Shown here: positions 23,239 to 34,531 of the stretch, piece by piece
How positions within the stretch are numbered: the first letter of the stretch is position 1
Layout: every line of letters starts with the position of its first letter
Assembly (NCBI GenBank): GCA_032871835.1
Contig: CM065300.1
Span: 108,187,088 to 108,251,087 of the forward strand
From: Dipteronia dyeriana
Taxonomy: Eukaryota; Streptophyta; Magnoliopsida; Sapindales; Sapindaceae
Reading direction: 5' to 3'
DNA: 64,000 nucleotides
The notes under the pieces: generated by a model
Databases searched by the model: none
The model's input: the letters and a program-made list of their open reading frames with translations, nothing else
What the model was told of the DNA's origin: nothing
Made by a program: the position numbers and the translations under genes

Positions 23239-23592
23239 ATCATATTATTACCTTTTTATTAAAAGTAAAGTTATAGTATATAATTTATTAATTTTTTTTT
23301 AAAGTGAACAAACATAAATGAATCTAAGAATAAATTAAATTACAATTTATGTATGAAATTATTATAAATTAAAAAAAAAAAGATAATGAAAAGAAAAGAT
23401 AGAAAAAAAGAGAGATGGTTTTAGTCCCATGACTAATAAACCCACCAGTATAGGTGGGTTTATTTAGTCCCATGTTGATGGGACTATTGGGTACTGTTGG
23501 GAGATAAAATCCCAGTCCCATGTGGTTGCCAAACGCAGGATTAGGACTAAATTAGTCCAATCCTAGTCCAAACCCAGGCAACAAACAGAGCC
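22639..23592. mobile_element. MITE, 954 bp, probably PIF/Harbinger (Tourist-like)
   Basis: Ends GGCCCTGTTTGGT and, inverted, GGCTCTGTTTGTT, flanked by TGA on both sides (22636-22638, 23593-23595). It breaks the conserved 3' part of the Athila-type LTR. It has no coding capacity. The interior is fold-back: TATATACACACACACA near 23045-23065 faces TGTGTGTGTATA near 23228-23240, and AAACCCACC/GGTGGGTTT forms a hairpin near 23440-23462. Three-bp duplications suit PIF/Harbinger, but the usual target is TWA, so the class is tentative. Confidence 0.7.
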
Positions 23593-23645
23593 TGACACTC
23601 TTATGCTTGGGAGTAGGAACACTTCTTTAGAACGTGCCAAGTTTT

Positions 23646-23663
23646 TGGCGCCACTGCCGGAGA
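23646..23663 (+). promoter_or_regulatory. Gypsy-type primer binding site
   Basis: TGGCGCCACTGCCGGAGA, close to the TGGCGCCGTTGCCGGGGA form used by Athila-type elements. Confidence 0.78.
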
Positions 23664-24107
23664 GGTAAGTCCGCCTTTTCTTTGTAGAAGTAATTTCTTT
23701 TTTATTTTATTTTAGTTTTGCTATTTTTTTTTCTATATTATTTGTTCTTATTTTGTATTCAATTTTGCGTCACTCATCTTAATCATAAACTTCATCCACT
23801 TAAAAAAAAGCACTTGTAATCATTAATCACATTTTTGCATTTTATTCCTTTAACTTTTTATTTGCATTTTAGCTTAGATATAGTTTGTATTTGCATATAA
23901 GTCATTTTATTTTTCATTTTTGTATATCAGTCCTTGTAATTATAATATTTTGCACTTTAGTCCCTATATTTATAATTATTTACATCGTGGTAACTTACTG
24001 TAGCTTTTCCAACCTTATAGATCTGTTAATTCTCCTGAAAATTTCATTAAAAGACTATCTATTGCATCTCTCCACATAAAAGCACAAGTCATTGACTGCA
24101 GCTATAT
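23664..24107 (+). other. First internal bases of the Athila-type element
   Basis: AT-rich sequence after the primer site with no coding signal. It is cut by the next LTR at 24108. Confidence 0.55.
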
Positions 24108-26190
24108 TGGTGGGATTATGCTTGATAACAAGACTGTAATAATGTTTTTGACAATATTTTCATATTAATAAAAGTTATTTTTAGTTTAATAAATCTTATA
24201 GCATTTATAGTTTAATTATTATAATTGTAAAAAGTAAATAATCATAAGGTAAAAAGACTATAAGAAAAGAAAAATTGTTCGTACATCTGAATATGTATGA
24301 GGTAGACACAATTCTTTAGTTAGTCTTGAATAATATTCACAATTTAAATAAAAGGTTGGGCGCATTTAACCTGTCAAAGTTGTAAATTCTTTTACTAGCA
24401 TTTGAGTGGGATCAAATGTGTTATGATGAGTCTAAAATTATCAAAGTGTGGTGTCTTTGGGCAAAATAATCTAGTGCACTGGGTGCATTGAATAAGATCA
24501 CAGTCAAATGCTTTATCTAGAACCGTTAGAGGATAAAAGTTTTCACTTGAAGATAATTGGAGAGTCTATCTCAATCCTGAGATGAATAATGGACTTATGG
24601 TTGCAAGTGTTATCATTTAAGCTATCAATGAGTACGATTATATAGCATAGTCTATCCTCGAAAGTTTGGTGGTATTCAATTGTTAATCGATAAAGGACTT
24701 CATTTATAGATATGGACATGGTAGCTCCATTTATTAAATTATAGTAGAATATCATCATATGGATGTTTTGAGGTATTGGATGTTAAATCTTAATTTTAAG
24801 TTTTCAATAGTGTCTATTGAAATATGGCTTCTGGTCCATGATTTATGATGAGATTCATTTATATCGACAAATGATGGCTATATGTGGGTGATTTTATTCT
24901 TGAGTGTTTTATCGACTCTTTCAGGTTAGGTTGTAGTATTTGATATACCATGGGTGAGGTCAGAGTTGCATTCTTGATTTATATGTTCCGTCTGTTGGGT
25001 TTTCGGTTTGGCTTATGGCTTGGAAGGTTTGTACACATTAGTGGAATCTACTTTTTTTTTGTGAGAAATAGATAGTAGTTCCCTTAAGGGTTGATTCGGG
25101 GCTTGAACAATATGAGTGCTCTCCTAATCCTGTGAGGAATGTAGGATTTATTATTTATTAGAGAATCAATGGCACTTAATAGAAATATGTAATTAAAGAA
25201 GTATAACGGACATTATGACCTCACTCTAATTATGAACTACTTGTGGAGGATCATACCATATGCAATAGCTTTATCGTTGGACACCGAGAGTTATTGATTT
25301 GTTTAAAGACGTCTACAGTTGAGAGAGTGAAACTTCAGATTTTAGTGGAATAACACTAAAGTTAATAATCATTAAATATTAATTAAAGAGTTTAATTAAT
25401 TATTTCTAAAGATTATTGGAGCTCAAAATACTGTGGGTCCATTAGGACCCCTTGCTGGCTCGATCGATTTAGGTAACAAGGGTCACGGTTAATTAATTGA
25501 ATTGTCCAATTAATTGTGTTACTAAAGTGACACGAGTTTAATCGGAAAATAGTTGAATAATGATATCATTTAATTAATGAAAAATAATAATTATGTCAAT
25601 TAAATAATTAGATTATTTAATTATCTAATTAATCATTATTGGAGGGTGTTCTTTGATATTTAATTTTGAAAGATAAGATAATGTTATTATTTTATTTTTA
25701 TTTAAATATTTAATTTGAATTTAAAAAGTTTATATTTAGACTTTGTGAATATCTATTTAAAGATATCAGATATCTTTTAAAAGGATTTAATAAAATTTAA
25801 ATCAGTTTAAGACAGATATATATAATATATATATTTTAGGTAACTGAGAAATGTACAATAAGAATACAAAATTGTTTTGAGCTTAAAAGAACCAAAAAAC
25901 AAAACATAAAAGAAGGTGTTCTTATTTTTTCATCGGGCAGAAAAAGTGTCTCCCTTCTTTCTTCTACCTCCGTGACATGCCTACATGCCATTACCAATCC
26001 TGGAAGATAACGAGAAAGATCCTATTGGTTTAGATCAGAAGCAGATCGAATTAAAGAGAATGAGCCTCTAACGTAGGTATGAAGAAAAATGTTTTCTTCT
26101 TTCTTTCCTTGTTATCATATTTTACTGTATGGAAAAGGTTTATGTTTTCGATCGCTTTATTTTTAAAAAACCCCTTCCGTTGCGCGATCG
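24108..26190 (+). repeat. Mosaic LTR: family B start, family C remainder
   Basis: 24108-24832 follows the family B LTR (reverse complement of 15737 down to about 15010). From about 24835 to 26150 it follows the family C LTR (for example 54425-56100), including TATATGTGGGTGAT and the GAACAATATGAGTGCTCTCCTAAT region. No primer site or clear CA end follows; the join to the gag fragment is near 26190. No target duplication is visible (TATAT on the left is not repeated on the right). Confidence 0.75.
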
Positions 26191-28145
26191 TTAAGACCAG
26201 GTCACTAATAGCTAAGCCAAGTGGTAACTTCTCCAAAGAAAGGGAAGTCAAGAAGTCATAATCTCATAGGAATGAGAAGAGTAGTCAAGTTAAGAACAAC
26301 CAGAAGGTGAAATGCTTTAAGTGCAAAAAGTTTGGCCATTATACTTCGGAGTGTTCAAATGATAAGTATAGTAAGGATAGGAAGGGTAAGGTGATGGTGG
26401 GTACATGGAGTGATGATGACTCTAGCGATGAGGAGAGCTATAGTAGTGAGTCTTCAAGTGAAGAAGAGTTAGTTAGCAACTTTGTGAATGGCTTCTCACA
26501 CTTTGCTAGAGGAGAGTTCCCAAACATCTTTGAGCAAGATAGTTGACTCAAATCATCTAGAGAGCTCCAGTCTTAATTCAACCAATCTTGAGCTTTTGGC
26601 TAAGGTAGAGAACCTTGAAAAGCAAATAGATATAGCTTTAAGTGAGGGTGTGAAGAAGGATGATTTAATCAAATTTCATGTAGATGATTTTGTCATGGTT
26701 ACTTAAAGGCTTCATGGACAGAAGAATGATATTCTTAAGAAGCTTAAAGAAGTTGAGAAGCTAGTCATTGATAAGGAAAAGATTATTTCTACTATGAAAA
26801 AGAATGAGCAAGAGTTCATTGAAGAAATCAACACTGTTAAAGGTGCCATTAAGGACTTACTCAATGTGCCGATCAATGTGTCAAAGGTTAAGAATCTTGC
26901 TAATTCTCTAAGAGGTACAAAGAGCTTAGTAGTTGAGGAGAGGCTAGTAGAAGCATCACTTCCGACAAGCTTGGATGTTGTCATTGACAAGAAACCTCCA
27001 AAGAAGAAAAGATGTAAGGCCAAAAAGAAGTCGAAGGATAAGGTATCTCTACAAATTCCTACTAGTGCTATTTCTACTCCAGAAGGTACAATCTCATATT
27101 CAATTCCCATTTGTCATTATTACAGTACTATAGGTCACATTAAGCTAAAATGCTTTAAATACATAGAATATTGCAAGTTAGGGAATGCAATTAGAGATAA
27201 TGTGGTTAAACTTCAATTCAAGCATGCTAAGGCTTTCAACTTTAAGAATCATGATATGATTGCAAAGCATAGTAAGAATATGTGGAGTAAGAAGAAAGCA
27301 AATCTTGCTAAACTTGACAATGCATGTGATACTGACATTGATAAGAGGAGCATTAATGACATAATTGTTGATCAAATCATATAAGCATCACTTCCTACAA
27401 GCTTGGATGTTGTCATTGATAAGAAACCTCCAAAGAAGAAAAGATGTAATTACAAAAAGAATTCGAAGGATAAGGTATCTCTACAAATTCCTACTAGTGC
27501 TATTTCTACTCCTAAAGGTACAATCTCATATTCAATTCCCATTTGTCACTATTACAATACTATAGGTCACATTAAGCTCAAATGCTTTAAATACATAGAA
27601 CATTGCAAGTTAGGGAATGCAATTAGAGATAATGTGGTTGAACTTCAATTCAAGCATGCTAAGGCTTTCAACTTTAAGAAGCATGGTATGATTGCAAAGC
27701 ATGGTAAGAATATGTGGAATAAGAAGAAAGCAAATCTTGCTAAACTTGACAATGCATGTGATGCTAACATTGATAAGAAGAGCATTAATGACATAATTGT
27801 TGATCAAGTAATATAAGGTCTTTACTCTCGTATTAATATTGTTGTCAAGAAGGATGTTGATAATTTTTGTGTTAGTGCACCCAAGAACAAATAGTTCAAG
27901 GGTGAGTGCTCTTACCATTCGAGCAAGTTGCACATGTGAATGACTTTAAGATTAGTGTTAAGAGTGTTGAGAAACTTAGCTAGTTTGCCTAGATTCTCCA
28001 TGTCTTGACATGAACTTAGCTATTTCACAAGAATTGATATGATAGTCAAAATTTGTTATTTAAATCTGAAGAAGTTGCATTCATGAAATCTATATGGTGA
28101 TTGCACATGGGAGTAGGTTTTTACCTTTTTCAATCCTTTAAGTCA
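26190..28145 (+). pseudogene. A-type (Sirevirus) gag fragment with internal duplication
   Basis: Starts in mid-gene (RSLIAKPSGNFSKE), then an intact knuckle C-F-K-C-K-K-F-G-H-Y-T-S-E-C at 26313-26354. A GTWSDDDSSDEE acidic stretch (compare ATWSD in element A) and coiled-coil sequence (26580-26860) follow. The C-terminal module occurs twice, each with a decayed knuckle. The tail after 27900 (GGTGAGTGCTCT...) is homologous to the non-coding region after the gag of element A (9052 on), so this is a relic of a gag-only A-type element. Stops at 26259-26261, 26544-26546, 26704-26706 and 27382-27384 break it. Confidence 0.78.
26951..27813 (+). repeat. 432-bp in-frame tandem duplication in gag fragment
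   Basis: 26951-27382 and 27383-27813 are about 95 percent alike by eye, both starting AAGCATCACTTCC. The period of 432 is a multiple of three. Each unit carries CHYY.TIGHIKLKC, a knuckle with its second Cys changed to Tyr. Confidence 0.92.
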
Positions 28146-28330
28146 AACATATGTTTGTCCCTCTAGTTAGCTTGAATAACAATACTTAATATAACAAAGC
28201 ATATGAAACACAACCAATATGTATTATAAATCAAGTATTGTTAAGCAGACTTACACATTACTAGAGAAGGATCCAAAAATGGAACAAAGAATAATTGATA
28301 CTTGTAATCAAAATATTGACCGAGATATAA
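28146..28330. other. Unassigned AT-rich stretch
   Basis: Between the end of A-type homology and the estimated start of the element E LTR. I recognise nothing in it; it may be the outer part of that LTR. Confidence 0.4.
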
Positions 28331-28540
28331 TAGTATACAATCTAATGTACTTATAAAAAAATGTACTTAATTACACATATAAAGGTATTTACAAATTTGA
28401 TCAATTGAAGTGTTTGTATATCACAAATTACAGTAATCTTGGCTACAAAAGAATATGGAAATTAACTTGTGAAACACGATACAGACATCCACATACAAGT
28501 ATATAAGAGATAAATGATAGAGAGATTGACACACAATGTT

Positions 28541-28589
28541 TATATGGTAAAACCTCTGTAGAGGAAACATCCACGGGTTGAATACAACC
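28541..28589 (-). promoter_or_regulatory. Conserved double-hairpin block in E LTR
   Basis: On the minus strand: GGTTG/CAACC hairpin, CCGTGGATGTTT, a CCTCT-AC-AGAGG hairpin (28553-28564), then TTTTACCATATAAA. It matches the A and D blocks in order and spacing, with different stem bases. Confidence 0.65.
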
Positions 28590-29360
28590 ATTAAGTACTT
28601 TGATTTTTGAAAAGTAGACAAGACATTCCCCAAGAGTGACCAACAAATGGCACACTCTGTCTATGGACTTAACGTCTACCCATTCCCTATTGATAGATTG
28701 GAAATTTCTCAAAACTGGCCAACAAATGACTCACTCTCTATTGGAGTCCACTCTAACCAACACCATTAAGAAGTTATAAATCCCCTAAGAATGATAAACA
28801 AATGACACACTCTACCTATGGGCTCCATGTATCTCAATATTCTGGGTCTAACAATGAAAAGCCTACTTTCTATCTAAGGCACCCATGCCTCTCGAAAGTC
28901 TATCCTTGCTTGATTATCCGGACCACCGTCCTAACCAAGACTCTTAGCTTGACTATTCAAACCACATGTCCCAATCAAGACTTCTTGCTTAGCTATCCGG
29001 ACCACATGTCCTAACTAAGACTACATTCCTTTTATAAGGGCTTCCTAATTGTGATCAATGAATGCAATAATGCAAACAAGCACAAAACATAGAATATGAT
29101 GATCAACACATCCTATGGGATATAGACATATGTATGAATACTCACAATCCAAAATGTAGTCCAGTTACTATGCATGAATGATAATCCTAGAACATAAGAA
29201 AAACAATATAAACACAATTAAAATCTAGAATCACTCAAGAAACTAAAACTTGAATCAAAGTAAGAACACTCATATTTAAGATTTTAGTAACATACACAAA
29301 AACATGCTAGAAGCATGTGATAATGTCAATTATGTTTCTAGCAAAATCCTAGAGCATATT

Positions 29361-30241
29361 TGTCGTATGTGAATTTTACCAAGCATACACGTCATTGTCA
29401 GGAAGGAGAAAATAGCTAGGTGGACGCCCAAATGGGCACTCAGGAAATATCCTACGAGGCATCATTAAAGAGAAGAAAGCCCGAGTAAGTATATATTGAA
29501 TGAAACCTACTCGGGATCAGTTAATAACACTCGGGACTGGTTAAACAACGCTTCCACTCGGTCTCAAACGGCTCTACTATGGACCATCAAGTATTACTCT
29601 TACTCGGGAATAAAATACGACTCGAGTAAGAACTTGGTGCTTATTTCACAAGGATTATGTCATTAAATACGCGAAGATATCCATATGGAAGGAATCCCAA
29701 ATAAAATGGAACATTAAGTAAGAAGAGTCCCCAATCAGGAAATAATTTGATTACTTTACGAAGACTACATTCTTATAAGGAAACAAGTCCAAATTGAACA
29801 GCACTACTAGAATCCCACTCGATTTCCATAAGAGACTCCGAAACAGGAAAGAAGACAAATCAACCTCAAGCAAGTAACCAAATCACAATTAAATACAAAG
29901 ATCTTGTATTACTTGTACAAAGCAGATTAGGGTTCTATAAGCATACAAATAGACCCATAATCTGGCTCCAAAAGATATAAGCAATATAGCATACAACAAT
30001 CATAGCAAATACAGAGAGAAAAAAGAGAGATCGAGAGCTTGTAAACATCATATTTTCATAGTGGTTTTTGGCGTGGTTGATCCTTCAACCACCTGTGGAC
30101 GTTTCTCCGGTCATCGGAGTTTTACCACGTAAAACTTGTCTTCATTACTCTCTCTGAATCTCTTTCTCTTTGAATCAATAGCCGAAATCCAATCCAATCC
30201 ATGTTGGCTTTTCTGACATAATCCAGAAATCGACGTCAACA
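29361..30241 (+). repeat. Element D left LTR
   Basis: 881 bp, TGTCGTATGTG...GTCAACA. Rich in repeated ACTCGGG words. The start is confirmed by the solo copy at 49848. Confidence 0.92.
30075..30134 (+). promoter_or_regulatory. Conserved double-hairpin block in D left LTR
   Basis: GGTTGA (30075-30080) pairs with TCAACC (30085-30090); CTCCG (30105-30109) pairs with CGGAG (30115-30119); TTTTACCACGTAAA follows at 30120-30133. The outer TGTGG and CCACG can pair around the second hairpin. Copies occur in the D right LTR (35540-35600) and the solo LTR (50588-50648). Confidence 0.68.
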
Positions 30242-30243
30242 AT

Positions 30244-30261
30244 TGGCGCTAGAAGGAGGGG
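30244..30261 (+). promoter_or_regulatory. Primer binding site of element D
   Basis: TGGCGCTAGAAGGAGGGG, two bases after the LTR end. The TGGCGC start fits gypsy elements; I did not assign the tRNA. Confidence 0.75.
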
Positions 30262-30287
30262 TTGAACCTCCGAACTTGTTAAAAGCA

Positions 30288-32124
30288 ATGGCAGGAAGTA
30301 GAAGCAGTTCAGGGAATGGCCAAAAATCACCAGGCGATTTCCATGTTGGCAACACGTCACAAGATCCTGCAGCAAACACAGAAAACCAGCATGCACACTT
30401 GGCAGGGATCCAAGAAATTCCTACAACCAACAGAGATCTTACGCTGTGTTTCCAAAAGGCCTTGCAGCAATTGGTGACAGACGCAGCGAGGGAAGTGATT
30501 GATCTACTGGCTGTAGAAGCACATACTCCCAATCCTCCACCGGCAAGACTCCGTTCGATGGTGGTTGGGCCAGGAATAACTATGCCAGAAACCAGAAGGA
30601 ACTCTTCCCCAATCAACCCAGCTGGACAGGAAACTCTTGAAGAAGAATAACATCACTAGAGGCTGGACCACAATCAAACAGTCTGCACTAGACAGCGTAA
30701 ATATGACCGGCACAGGGATCAGTCATCATCAGAAGATAGTGATAGGCCTGATCACAAACGTCATTACGGAGCCATGCGAGAAACTCGGCATCAAAGTGAA
30801 GAGCCAAAAAGAATGACAGTTACCCAACGGTTCAACCATCGAGGAAGCCCGGTGGGGGACAGAGATGTTACGATCCAAAGCCTAACTCAAGAAGTTGAGA
30901 ACAATAGGCGTCAGATGGATGCCTCGGTCAGATGTTATGGCTATAACGATTTATCTGACGACTACTCAGACAACCCATTTACCAAGGAAATCTTACGGAT
31001 CCCTTTCCCAGAAAGGTTCAGGATGCTGTACGTGGAGCAGTTTAAGAAAGACACGGACTGGAAAGAGCACGTGAGACGCTATGAAAGCGCCATGACCCAG
31101 TTTGCCCACATCGATCCTTTATTATGTCTTAACTTCCCACAAACTCTGGGAGACATGGGGTCGAGGTGGTTCGGAAGGTTACCTTCAGCAAGCATCAAGA
31201 GTTTTAGAATTAAGCAGGAGCTTCTCACGGTAATTCCTGAGTAACATTCACAGGAAAAAGTCAGTGGCTCATCTTGCTCAAATAAAACAAGGGAAAGATG
31301 AGTCATTGAAGAAATATCTAGGGAGATTGGGCCAAGGGGTATCAGAGATTGGCAGTGCAAATGATGAAGCCATAATCGCTGCATTCATCAATAATTTACA
31401 GAATGGATGGCTATCCTTTGATTTGAGAAGAGCACGGCAGATTAGGTATGCTGACATGATGGATATGGCAGGAGGATACGCACTGGCCGAAGAAGAAGAA
31501 TAAGCTACAGGAGGAAGCTATATGCAAGGGGGAAAGCCTGAACAGAAGGATGCTGAATCCAAGAGGCAGAATCAAAAAGGAAAGCTAAAAAAGAACGAGA
31601 AGGAGAAAAACAAGGATGGGGATAATGGGTTCAACGCCGAGCGGTCCACAGAGAAATACCGAGGCAGATATGCCAATTACACCCCTCTGCGGAAAAAATA
31701 AGAAGAAATTTTAGCCATCTTGAAAGAAAAGAATATGGTGCAAGACCCGAGGCGACACTCTCAGTTCGCCCTGAGAGTTGCAACCAAGTATTACAGATTT
31801 CACAAGAAAACCGGGCATGAGACTTCAAAGTGTTTCCAGCTCAGAGATTACATAGAGACTCTTATTCGGGAAGGGCACTTGTGGGATGTAATCTTAAAAA
31901 AAGATGAGAAATCAGAAACTAAGAAAGAAGTTAAGGCAGATCACTCTGGACGAAATCAATGGCCCAGTCCCAAGGTCAATCAGGTAATACATACAATATA
32001 CGGAGGACCCTCTACCAGAAAAAGCAACCGAGAACGAACTCATGAAATCAGAGAAGCAATAGAAGCAAGGAATAACTTTGACGTAAACTCGGTTGAACCA
32101 GACCCGAAAAGGGTGAAGGAATGA
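30288..32124 (+). pseudogene. Gag of element D
   Basis: Starts at Met MAGSRSSSGNG. The frame has TAA at 30648-30650 and TAG at 30657-30659, then continues to 31244. There PFTKEILRIPFPERF and FPQTLGDMGSRWFGRLP match the start of the gypsy gag domain. A frameshift near 31225-31245 moves it to the frame of AHLAQIKQGKDESLKKYLGRL, the second half of that domain. Further stops at 31501-31503 and 31699-31701. A knuckle-like YYRFHKKTGHETSKCFQL has its first Cys as Tyr. The C-terminus runs straight into the protease. Confidence 0.85.
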
Positions 32125-32928
32125 TGGGACCCGATAGTCTTTACAGAGGTAGATTCCCATGGTATCGATGTTCTGCTTAATGACTCCTTGGTTATAAGTG
32201 GCCAGATTGGCCATCGGAAAGTCCAGAGAATTTTAATAGATAATGGGAGTTCAGCAGACATCCTCAATGTGGCCGTCTATGACCAGCTAAGGCTAGAACG
32301 AAAAGATTTACAGCCTTTCCATACTCCATTAGGGGGGTTTGGAGGGATAGAAGTCAGGTCACTCGGGACGGTAAAACTACCTGTGAAGATTGGAACAGCA
32401 CCTTGCCAGAGGACTATCCTACTCGACTTCGTGGTAGTTGACTTAGACAATTGGCCATATAATGCATTATTGGGTCGGCCATTCCTGAATAAAACAAGGG
32501 CTGTAATCGCCATTTATGCATTAATGATCAAGTTCCCGACAAACTAGGGGGTCGGGATAGTCAAAGGATCCCAAGAGATGGCCAAAAGAGCAAACCTGTC
32601 AGTATACAAAGGCAAGAATGATGATGAACAGGTGTGCACCATAATTCAGCCAAATCAGTGTAAAAAATCCTTATCATTCAAGTTGGATCCAAGGGAAGAC
32701 TTAAGTGAATCCAAAGCAGAACCAGTTGAAGTGATTAAAAGAACCAGATAAGTTGGCCAAGATCGGGGCTGACTAGGAGGAAAAATCAAGCAAGACCTCA
32801 CCAATCTGCTTAAAGATTACAAGATCTTGGGAATAGTCGGCCATGGAGCTTATTGGATTGCTCGACCCAATGGAGGGGTTTTACCTCGACCATACAATAC
32901 CCAATATCTGAATATTTTCTATCCTTAA
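32125..32928 (+). pseudogene. Protease joined in frame to the last residues of integrase, element D
   Basis: Retroviral-type aspartic protease with the active-site context LIDNGSSADIL at about 32233-32265 (Asp-Asn-Gly) and the LLGRPFLNKTRA flap region. TAG at 32545-32547 and two more stops near 32750-32772 break it. The frame then reads KIKQDLTNLLKDYK, the normal lead-in to reverse transcriptase. It continues directly with GAYWIARPNGGVLPRPYN and ends LNIFYP, which is the usual extreme C-terminus of gypsy integrase in Tat-like elements. The junction lies near 32820-32850. RT, RNase H and the integrase core were thus removed without loss of frame. Confidence 0.82.
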
Positions 32929-33480
32929 AATATATATATTTATATTAAATATTTTATTCTTTTTTCTAAGTAAGGACAATATTAGTCAGGATAAATATTA
33001 AACTGTAATTTGAATCTTTGTTGATTTTTTGCAGTAATAAATAAAACTACTCGGAATTTCCGAAAGGATAGCATCTAGCTCAGGATTTCCAAAAAAATGC
33101 ATATGATAATAAGAACATATGGAAGCAGAGCATGATAATAAGAACATGCAAATAGAAGTAGGAGCATGCCAACCCGAGCAAGGTCAAAATGACCTTCGCA
33201 AAATGGCAAACCCGATGCACCTGACTCTGGAAAAATGCTCGAGACGCTATCGGGAGAAATTCCGGTAAAATGCGTAGCTGTGTTGAAGCAATTTTTTTTT
33301 TAAAAAGAGCTCAACAATTCGGCAAACCCTTGCACATCAAAACTGGGGCGATGTCCTTGGTATTGCGTAAGGACTTGAACGTATGATCATGGTGAGCCTT
33401 GATGTAACGTTCGGGTAGCAACCGGGTATAAAACACAAGTGTAAACTTGTCTCTTTCAAGATGACTCGGTTAATAATAAA
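32929..33480. other. Non-coding region of element D before the tandem array
   Basis: AT-rich 3' untranslated-type sequence with no coding signal. From about 33400 it begins to resemble diverged array units (CGGGTA, ACTCGGTTAATAA). Confidence 0.55.
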
Positions 33481-33481
33481 G

Positions 33482-34378
33482 AGCCAGTTTAATAAGATAC
33501 TTGGCAATTGAAGTCATTCGGGTAAAAACCGTTTTAATAAGATACTCAGTTAAGTTACCCGAACATTGAAGAAGCCAGTTTAATAAGATACTTGGCAATT
33601 GAAGTCATTCGGGTAACAATCAGTTTAATAAGATACTCGATTAAGTTACCCGAACATTGAAGAACCCAGTTTAATAAGATACTTGACAATTGAAGTCTTT
33701 CGGGTAACAGCCGGTTTAATAAGATACTCGGTTAAGTTACCCGATCATTGATACTTGGCAATTGAAGTCATTCGGGTAACAACCGGTTTAATAAGATACT
33801 TGGTTAAGTTACCCGAACATTGAAGAAGCTTGTTTAATAAGATACTTGGCAATTGAAGTCATTCGGGTAATAACCAGTTTAATAAGATACTCGGTTAAGT
33901 TACCCGAACATCGAAGAAGCTAGTTTAATAAAGATACTTGGCAATTGAAGTCATTCGGGTAACAACCGGTTTAATAAGATACTCGGTTAAGTTACCCGAA
34001 CCTCGATGAAACCACTTTAATAAGATACTTGGCAATTGAAGTCATTCGGGTAACAACCAGTTTAATAAGATACTCGGTTAAGTTACCTGAACGTCAAAGA
34101 AGCTAGTTTAATAAGATACTTGGCAATTGAAGTCATTCGGGTAACAACCGGTTTAATAAGATACTCGGTTAAGTTATCCGAACCTCGAAGAAGCCAGTTT
34201 ATTAAGATACTTGGCAATTGAAGTTATTCGAGTAACAACCGGTTTAATAAGACACTCGGTTAAGTTACCTGAACCTCGAAGAAGCCAGTTTATTAAGATA
34301 CTTGGAAATGGAAGTTATTCGGGTAACAACCGGTTTAATAAGATACTCGGTTAAGTTACCCGAACATTAGCCAGTTTA
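33482..34378 (+). repeat. ~91-bp tandem array, about ten units, in element D
   Basis: Each unit contains GTTTAATAAGATACTTGGCAA, then TTGAAGTCATTCGGGTAAC, GTTTAATAAGATACTCGGTTA and GTTACCCGAA. TTCGGGTAAC and GTTACCCGAA are perfect inverted repeats within a unit, and GTTTAATAAGATACT occurs twice per unit. One unit near 33740-33760 is shortened. There are no unique spacers, so this is a tandem satellite, not CRISPR. Such arrays are known in the 3' regions of Tat-lineage elements. Confidence 0.93.
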
Positions 34379-34531
34379 ATACAGTACTCGGCAACAATCA
34401 GCAATGAACAGATCAAGACCATTCAATTCAAAATAAAATAAGATTTGATTGCTCCTAAAAAAAATGGTTACAGATCAAAGAGTGGTTCGTTACAAGTAAA
34501 AAATAAATCAGAATTTTCTAGTCCTACAAAA

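Larger units (their letters stand above)
21154..23640 (+). repeat. Athila-type Ty3/gypsy LTR with nested MITE
   Basis: Starts TGATTAACACTG at the break in the B LTR. Its 3' part holds the CCCTGTGGTTTGATCC / TTACCGG phrase and a CACTTGGG-like tail. These precede a TTTTTGGCGCC primer site, a combination I associate with Athila/Tat LTRs. About 1.5 kb without the MITE. The exact right end is uncertain; no clean CA is visible before the primer site. The rest of the element is cut off at 24107. Confidence 0.72.

Noticed and set aside
30175..30616. 73- and 126-codon minus-strand frames over element D gag
   Set aside because: Shadow of the sense gag frame; hydrophobic and Cys-rich composition expected from its complement.
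33482..34378. Regular repeats that could suggest a CRISPR array
   Set aside because: Units of ~91 bp follow each other directly with no unique spacers and lie inside a plant retrotransposon; this is a tandem satellite.
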